From Convivina praedatoris (GTDB lineage Bacteria; Bacillota; Bacilli; Lactobacillales; Lactobacillaceae), in the NCBI RefSeq assembly GCF_933208505.1, contig NZ_CAKOEU010000006.1: a DNA stretch of 64,000 bases; one strand, 5' to 3'. Below the pieces are notes generated by a model. That model was not told the DNA's origin and searched no databases. It was given only the letters and a program-made list of their open reading frames with translations. Below, piece by piece: positions 60,570 through 64,000 of the stretch. The position numbers and the translations under genes are program-made. Numbering within the stretch: position 1 is the stretch's first letter; every line of letters begins with the position of its first letter.

Positions 60570-61800
60570 TTTCATAGTGCCAAATTCCTGGGACTGTCCA
60601 AAACGGACACCCTTTACATGAGGCCTTGTTTTGAGGCGTCACCTTAAACATATTCGCCACTTCTGACGAAAGTTACTCTAATGCCCTTAACCTACTGCAC
60701 TAATTCAGTGCGTCAGGTTACTTATGCTAAGGTCGTAAATCACGACCTTAGGTTATTAATTTATATAGTCCGTTGGTGTTCCTAAGGGGATGGTAAAATG
60801 CCACCCCCTTTTATTGATACCTAAAAATAATTTATCTATTATCGCCACTTTTGGCGCCGTATTTTTGCCACTTCTGTCGAAAACACTACACCGTTGCCAG
60901 ATATAGCAATGCTTCCCAACAATGCAGCAAATATCATCACGGTCTAAGTTCAACTTAGGGAGTGGTGATTTGCCACCCCCCTGCACCTACTTAATGTTAG
61001 GACAGATAGGACTTTCTTGTACCCTGACTCTATAGCTCACAGTAGCAGGTCTGAAATGGTAATTTGACACCCCAGCCTAAAAGTCACACCTTATTTTTCT
61101 TTTAGTCAATCGTGGGGCATATTTATACCCACTTTTGGGCACAGCACTCTCGTTTGTTTCTAAGTTGTCCAGTTTAGGACAACATCCCCTAAAACACCGA
61201 TAATGTTCCCACGAGAACAGCAAAAACAGCTACTAACGCCTATATATCAATGGTTTAAGTGCCGTCAACTTATTATTTTTTTAGAATATGGCTACTTACT
61301 CTAAAATGCGCACGCTTTTAGTCCAATAACGGCTAAACTATTGCTATCACTGGCTTTATAGCTGTTCCAAATAGCTAGAATGCACTCAATAATCGCCCTA
61401 TTTAGCGCCTTTTTCTGCCAAAAATGGCAAAAACACAAATCGCTTAACACTGGGATTTGTCAGGGGTACCCCCCCTACCTAAAATTTTCAAAAATTGAAC
61501 TTTTTTATAAGACGACGATATGTGAGCGCTCTCTCGTTCAGACAAACGGGGGCGGGGGTATCTAGCTTTTTATGTCCTCATTCGTACAAAATACACCACT
61601 GCAAAATAAAAACGCTTAAATCGCCTTATATGCGTTCAAACGTCAGCAAATTTACTACTTTTTACTACATGGTTACTACCTCATAAAACCTCAAATAGCT
61701 CTAGGTTATTGGGTCAATTCGTTTCATGCTTTATAAGGTTCTTATCCTAAAACTGTGACAGGTTTTGACAGGCTCTAGTCATCAAAATAATGTTAGGTTT
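60570..61800. other. Repeat-rich, apparently non-coding right part of the island
   Basis: About 1.2 kb without a frame supported by a ribosome site or a recognisable family. It contains GCCACTTCTGWCGAAA twice (about 60657 and 60867), related CGCCACTTTTGGCG and CCCACTTTTGGG hairpins (60843, 61126), and GGTRAWWTGCCACCCCC twice (about 60791 and 60964) with a third relative, GGTAATTTGACACCCC (about 61059). The hairpin AAGGTCGT/ACGACCTT is at 60730-60753. A G-rich stretch is at 61549. Confidence 0.65.
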
Positions 61801-61810
61801 TGTCAGGTCC

Positions 61811-62221
61811 TTACGGACTTATCCCTAACAAGTAACTATCATCTAGCACTAGCCATGTCTTAGACTCATTAAGACGTCTTTGGCCTGCACTCTTACTAAT
61901 AAGTAGCCGCTGCTCAATATTTACCCAGCTATGGCCTGTATATCTTAGTCTGATAATTTGTTGATCTAATTCATCAAAGACTTCTAGCCACTCACTAATA
62001 TACTCCATGGCCTCCCTAGTAGCGTTTATGTACGGGTCGCCATCTATCACAGCTATTTGAGTCTCTGCTTGCCTACTGATAGTGTTTTGAGCATGAATGC
62101 CTCGGTTTATATCGTCTTGCGTATTGTGGCCATGCTTGACGTTAAAAGCTCGTTGTTTAATTGCTAACGCCATCTTACCAGTGAAGTAGGCTTTTAATAT
62201 TCTGTCTTTGTAGTCTGCCAT
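61811..62221 (-). CDS. ArpU/RinA-like transcriptional regulator
   Basis: 136 residues. The C-terminal FDELDQQIIRLRYTGHSWVNIEQRLLISKSAGQRRLNES is a sigma-70 region 4-like helix-turn-helix, as in phage late regulators ArpU and RinA. The N-terminal LKAYFTGKMALAI resembles the 106-codon early protein. GGGGGATGA precedes the ATG. In phages this family activates late or packaging genes. Here it could respond to helper phage, but no target genes are present (inference). Confidence 0.75.
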   Translation of the reverse strand: MADYKDRILKAYFTGKMALAIKQRAFNVKHGHNTQDDINRGIHAQNTISRQAETQIAVIDGDPYINATREAMEYISEWLEVFDELDQQIIRLRYTGHSWVNIEQRLLISKSAGQRRLNESKTWLVLDDSYLLGISP

Positions 62222-62385
62222 TCATCCCCCATCAATCAACTATGTACTGGTATCTATCTTTTACCTGCGTAGTTGTAACTACGGTGGTCTAACAACCGTG
62301 CTTGTAAACACACTTGTAACAAGCATACTTTCAGGTACGGTTGTCCTATTCACATCAACAATATACTAACAAAGTATTTTACTAT

Positions 62386-62489
62386 TTACGGGAAGTTTGT
62401 GGGGCATTTGAACAAATAAAAAACGGCTTAAATGCCGTTACATTGCTGATAGGACTATTTATTTTGTGGGGCGTTTTGTGGGACGTTTT
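62386..62489. other. Candidate integrase arm-type sites near attR
   Basis: GGGAAGTTTGTGGGGCATTTG (62390-62410) and the tandem ATTTTGTGGGGCGTTTT/GTTTTGTGGGACGTTTT (62461-62489) share a consensus. A related site GGGAAGTTTTACGGGGCGCTTT lies beside attL (49256-49277). A hairpin AACGGC/GCCGTT sits between them. Confidence 0.45.
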
Positions 62490-62522
62490 CCCTAGTTTTT
62501 CTTAGTTTCTCTTAGTGTCGTA

Positions 62523-62571
62523 AAAAATAAAAAAGGCTTAAGAATGCACCTTCTAGTGCCTCTTAGCCTTT
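62523..62571 (-). terminator. Terminator brought by the island for tRNA-Ser
   Basis: Minus-strand AAAGGCTAAGA..TCTTAAGCCTTT with a T-rich tail directly downstream of the tRNA-Ser/attR junction. It replaces the terminator displaced to 49148-49191. Confidence 0.65.
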
Positions 62572-62584
62572 AATCGTTATCGCT

Positions 62585-62600
62585 AGTGGAGAAGAAGGGA
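62585..62600. repeat. attR of the island
   Basis: AGTGGAGAAGAAGGGA, identical to 49201-49216. It forms the tRNA-Ser acceptor 3' end. Confidence 0.85.
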
Positions 62601-62674
62601 TTCGAACCCTCGCACGCTTTAACACGTCTACACCCTTAGCAAGGGCGCCTCTTCAGCCGCTTGAGTACTTCTCC
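62587..62674 (-). tRNA. tRNA-Ser (anticodon GCT)
   Basis: An 88-nt class II tRNA including the discriminator. Acceptor GGAGAAG/CTTCTCC, anticodon stem CCCTT/AAGGG with loop GCT, long variable arm, T arm GGGTTCGAATCCC, discriminator A. The island reconstitutes its 3' end. Confidence 0.96.
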
Positions 62675-62719
62675 ATAACAGATAATACTATAACAGATTT
62701 TAAGATTATCTGCAATATT

Positions 62720-63052
62720 TTATCGACTAATTAATTGACGCAAAACAATATCAAATCGATTCCAGACCAACTGATCATTATTTTGAAAGTCTTGAACCAA
62801 ACTATCACTTTCCGACTCTACATGGCCAATCCGGTCCCGGTAAATGTCAAAGACTTCTAATTGCTTACCATCCGCCGACCATTTGACTGTGTAGTAAGAA
62901 CCGTCAGTGCGGTGGTCAATCATTTCCTGCAAACCACGCTTCAACGTACTGGCAATCGCTTCATCAAGGGTCACATTGTATCCCCGTGCGCCTAAAATAG
63001 CGACCTGATCTTTAACCTGCTGTAAATCTTCAGCAATATCTAACTGGTCCAT
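62720..63052 (-). CDS. Conserved hypothetical protein
   Basis: 110 residues, acidic, alpha-beta: starts MDQLDIAEDLQQVKDQVAILGARG and ends with an FDIVLRQLISR helix. AGGAGGAAAG precedes the ATG. No recognisable family. Divergent from nnrE. Confidence 0.65.
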   Translation of the reverse strand: MDQLDIAEDLQQVKDQVAILGARGYNVTLDEAIASTLKRGLQEMIDHRTDGSYYTVKWSADGKQLEVFDIYRDRIGHVESESDSLVQDFQNNDQLVWNRFDIVLRQLISR

Positions 63053-63140
63053 CTTTCCTCCTACTACCGACTGAGTGGCAATTTAACGTATCTCTATATA
63101 TAATAAACTAGGAATATTATACTCAATAATGAGGGACAAG

Positions 63141-63785
63141 ATGACACAATTTGTAACGACAACTGAAATGCTAACTTTAGAAGATTATACGATGAATGAC
63201 TTTGATATCCCCCAAGAAGTACTGATTGAACGGGCCGCCATCGCTGTTCAAGAAGTTATTGGTGCGGGAAGTTTTAACCTCAGTCACATCTTAGTCCTCG
63301 TTGGCTTGGGAAATAATGGTGCTGATGGCATTGCGCTTGGTCGTTTATTACACCAACAAGGGCTTTCAGTGTCTTTACAATTTGTCGGGAACCTAAATCG
63401 TGCCAAAGCTTCCGTACATAAACAACTAGAAATCGCCAAACACTGTGGCCTCCATCCTTCTGAAAAAAGTGATTTCAAGGAAGCTACATTAATAGTCGAC
63501 GCTATTTTTGGTACTGGGTTAAATAATCCGCTACCCGAAGGGCTGCAAAAAATGATGAAAGCTGCCAACCACATTGATAACGACGTCATCGCCATTGATA
63601 CCCCAACTGGGATCAATCCCAATACCGGTGAAGTCATGGGCGCCGCCCTTAAGGCCCACACTACTGTTGCTTTAGGCTACCCCAAGGTTGGCCTACGTAA
63701 AAATCAAGGCCGCAAATACTGTGGCGATTTGGTGGTAAAAGACATCGGTGTTTTAACGCCCGATACTTTTGCATTTAGCCTCTGA
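63141..63785 (+). CDS. nnrE: NAD(P)H-hydrate epimerase
   Basis: YjeF N-terminal-domain protein that epimerises damaged NAD(P)HX for repair by the hydrate dehydratase (not in the window). 214 residues with LVGLGNNGADGIALGR (normally GNNGGDG, here Ala for one Gly), the catalytic Asp in LIVDAIFGTGLNNPL and AIDTPTGINPNTGEV. The ATG at 63141 follows GAGGGACAAG. The frame upstream (63129) lacks a ribosome site. Confidence 0.9.
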   Translation: MTQFVTTTEMLTLEDYTMNDFDIPQEVLIERAAIAVQEVIGAGSFNLSHILVLVGLGNNGADGIALGRLLHQQGLSVSLQFVGNLNRAKASVHKQLEIAKHCGLHPSEKSDFKEATLIVDAIFGTGLNNPLPEGLQKMMKAANHIDNDVIAIDTPTGINPNTGEVMGAALKAHTTVALGYPKVGLRKNQGRKYCGDLVVKDIGVLTPDTFAFSL

Positions 63786-63819
63786 TTGTTTGAAGTCACA
63801 CCCATTAAAGGAGTTATTC

Positions 63820-64000
63820 ATGATACGTTATGGTTTTTTAGGCGCCGGTAACATGGCCCAAGCAATGATTAAAGGTCTATTAAATGCTGGTATTTCTGCT
63901 CAAGATATTCTAGTAGCATCCCCCCACTCAGCCGCTAAATTAGCTGAAGAACTAGGCATTCAGGCTATAGAAACTACCGAGTTATTTCAAACTGCTGATT
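63820..64000 (+). CDS. proC: Pyrroline-5-carboxylate reductase, N-terminal part
   Basis: The first 60 residues start MIRYGFLGAGNMAQAMIKGL, the Rossmann-fold NADP-binding glycine motif of ProC. It ends at the window edge. AAAGGAG precedes the ATG. It makes L-proline from pyrroline-5-carboxylate. It lies 34 bp after nnrE. Confidence 0.88.
   Translation, partial: MIRYGFLGAGNMAQAMIKGLLNAGISAQDILVASPHSAAKLAEELGIQAIETTELFQTAD

Larger units (their letters stand above)
49201..62600. mobile_element. Satellite-like integrative island in tRNA-Ser (13.4 kb)
   Basis: Bounded by 16-bp direct repeats, with an integrase next to attL, a replication module (primase-polymerase, SF3 helicase, iteron region), an AlpA-like gene, divergent Cro/CI-like switch, Rha, an ArpU-like regulator and cargo genes. 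No capsid, tail, terminase large subunit, portal or lysis genes are present. That profile fits a phage-inducible chromosomal island or other phage satellite. It could also be a degenerate prophage, though the replication and switch modules look intact. Confidence 0.8.

Noticed and set aside
60756..60986. Minus-strand 76-codon frame (GGGKSPLPKLNLDRDD..)
   Set aside because: Its sequence is generated by the repeated GGTGGCA-type motifs of the non-coding region and it has no ribosome site. I keep it only as part of the repeat finding.
61380..61686. Two overlapping short plus-strand frames
   Set aside because: No ribosome site, low-complexity, no family resemblance.
1..64000. CRISPR array
   Set aside because: No evenly spaced direct repeats with unique spacers were found. 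The repeat clusters seen are palindromes, iterons or TRD frames.
1..64000. Insertion sequence or transposase
   Set aside because: No DDE or HUH transposase-like protein and no IS ends. The two recombinases are tyrosine integrases.

Overview
The window is chromosomal DNA of a low-GC Gram-positive bacterium of the order Lactobacillales. Evidence: strong AGGAGG-type ribosome binding sites, lactic-acid-bacterial gene families (ClpL, AdhE, an Opp peptide importer, a THF riboswitch on an ECF folate transporter, RlmCD), a type VIIb secretion locus, and short intergenic gaps with hairpin-plus-T terminators. A heterofermentative Weissella/Leuconostoc-like member of Lactobacillaceae is my best guess, at low confidence.

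Layout. 1-10.8 kb: housekeeping genes. At the left edge are tandem promoters typical of an rRNA operon reading out of the window. Then come cysS, gltX, radA and dut (all minus), a small acetyltransferase, a clpL operon with its own small HTH gene, a membrane protein with an AbrB-like head, and rlmCD. 10.8-17.2 kb: a compact type VII secretion operon (esxA, a hidden 56-codon gene, esaB, essB, essC) with no esaA or recognisable essA. 17.5-35.4 kb: adhE, a YczE-like membrane protein, a THF-riboswitch-controlled folT-pdxK/thiD operon, prfC, a five-gene opp operon, a four-gene glutamine/glutamate ABC importer, an ABC-F ATPase and tRNA-Lys(CTT). Both substrate-binding proteins lack the lipobox cysteine. 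35.4-40.4 kb: an XRE membrane regulator, rbsK and rpiA (divergent), DUF805, a 51-codon membrane peptide and a multicopper oxidase.

40.4-49.1 kb: a type I restriction-modification locus (hsdM, hsdS, hsdR) with two silent target-recognition cassettes, one inverted upstream of hsdM and one direct downstream of hsdS, plus a tyrosine recombinase. All four cassettes lie between the same pair of short repeats, so it looks like a shuffling, phase-variable specificity system.

49.2-62.6 kb: an integrated 13.4-kb island in the 3' end of tRNA-Ser(GCT), with 16-bp direct-repeat ends. It has an integrase, a primase-polymerase and SF3 helicase with an iteron-rich candidate origin, an excisionase-like gene, Rha, Cro-like and non-cleavable CI-like regulators, an ArpU-like regulator and no structural phage genes, so it resembles a phage satellite (PICI). 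Cargo includes a CadD transporter behind a cysteine-rich leader peptide and hairpin, a surface Ser/Thr/Gln-rich protein, a zinc-ribbon protein, and a Panacea-domain gene coupled to a four-TM membrane protein (candidate toxin-antitoxin or defence pair). About 1.2 kb of the right end is repeat-rich and seems non-coding. 62.6-64 kb: tRNA-Ser, a hypothetical gene, nnrE and the start of proC.
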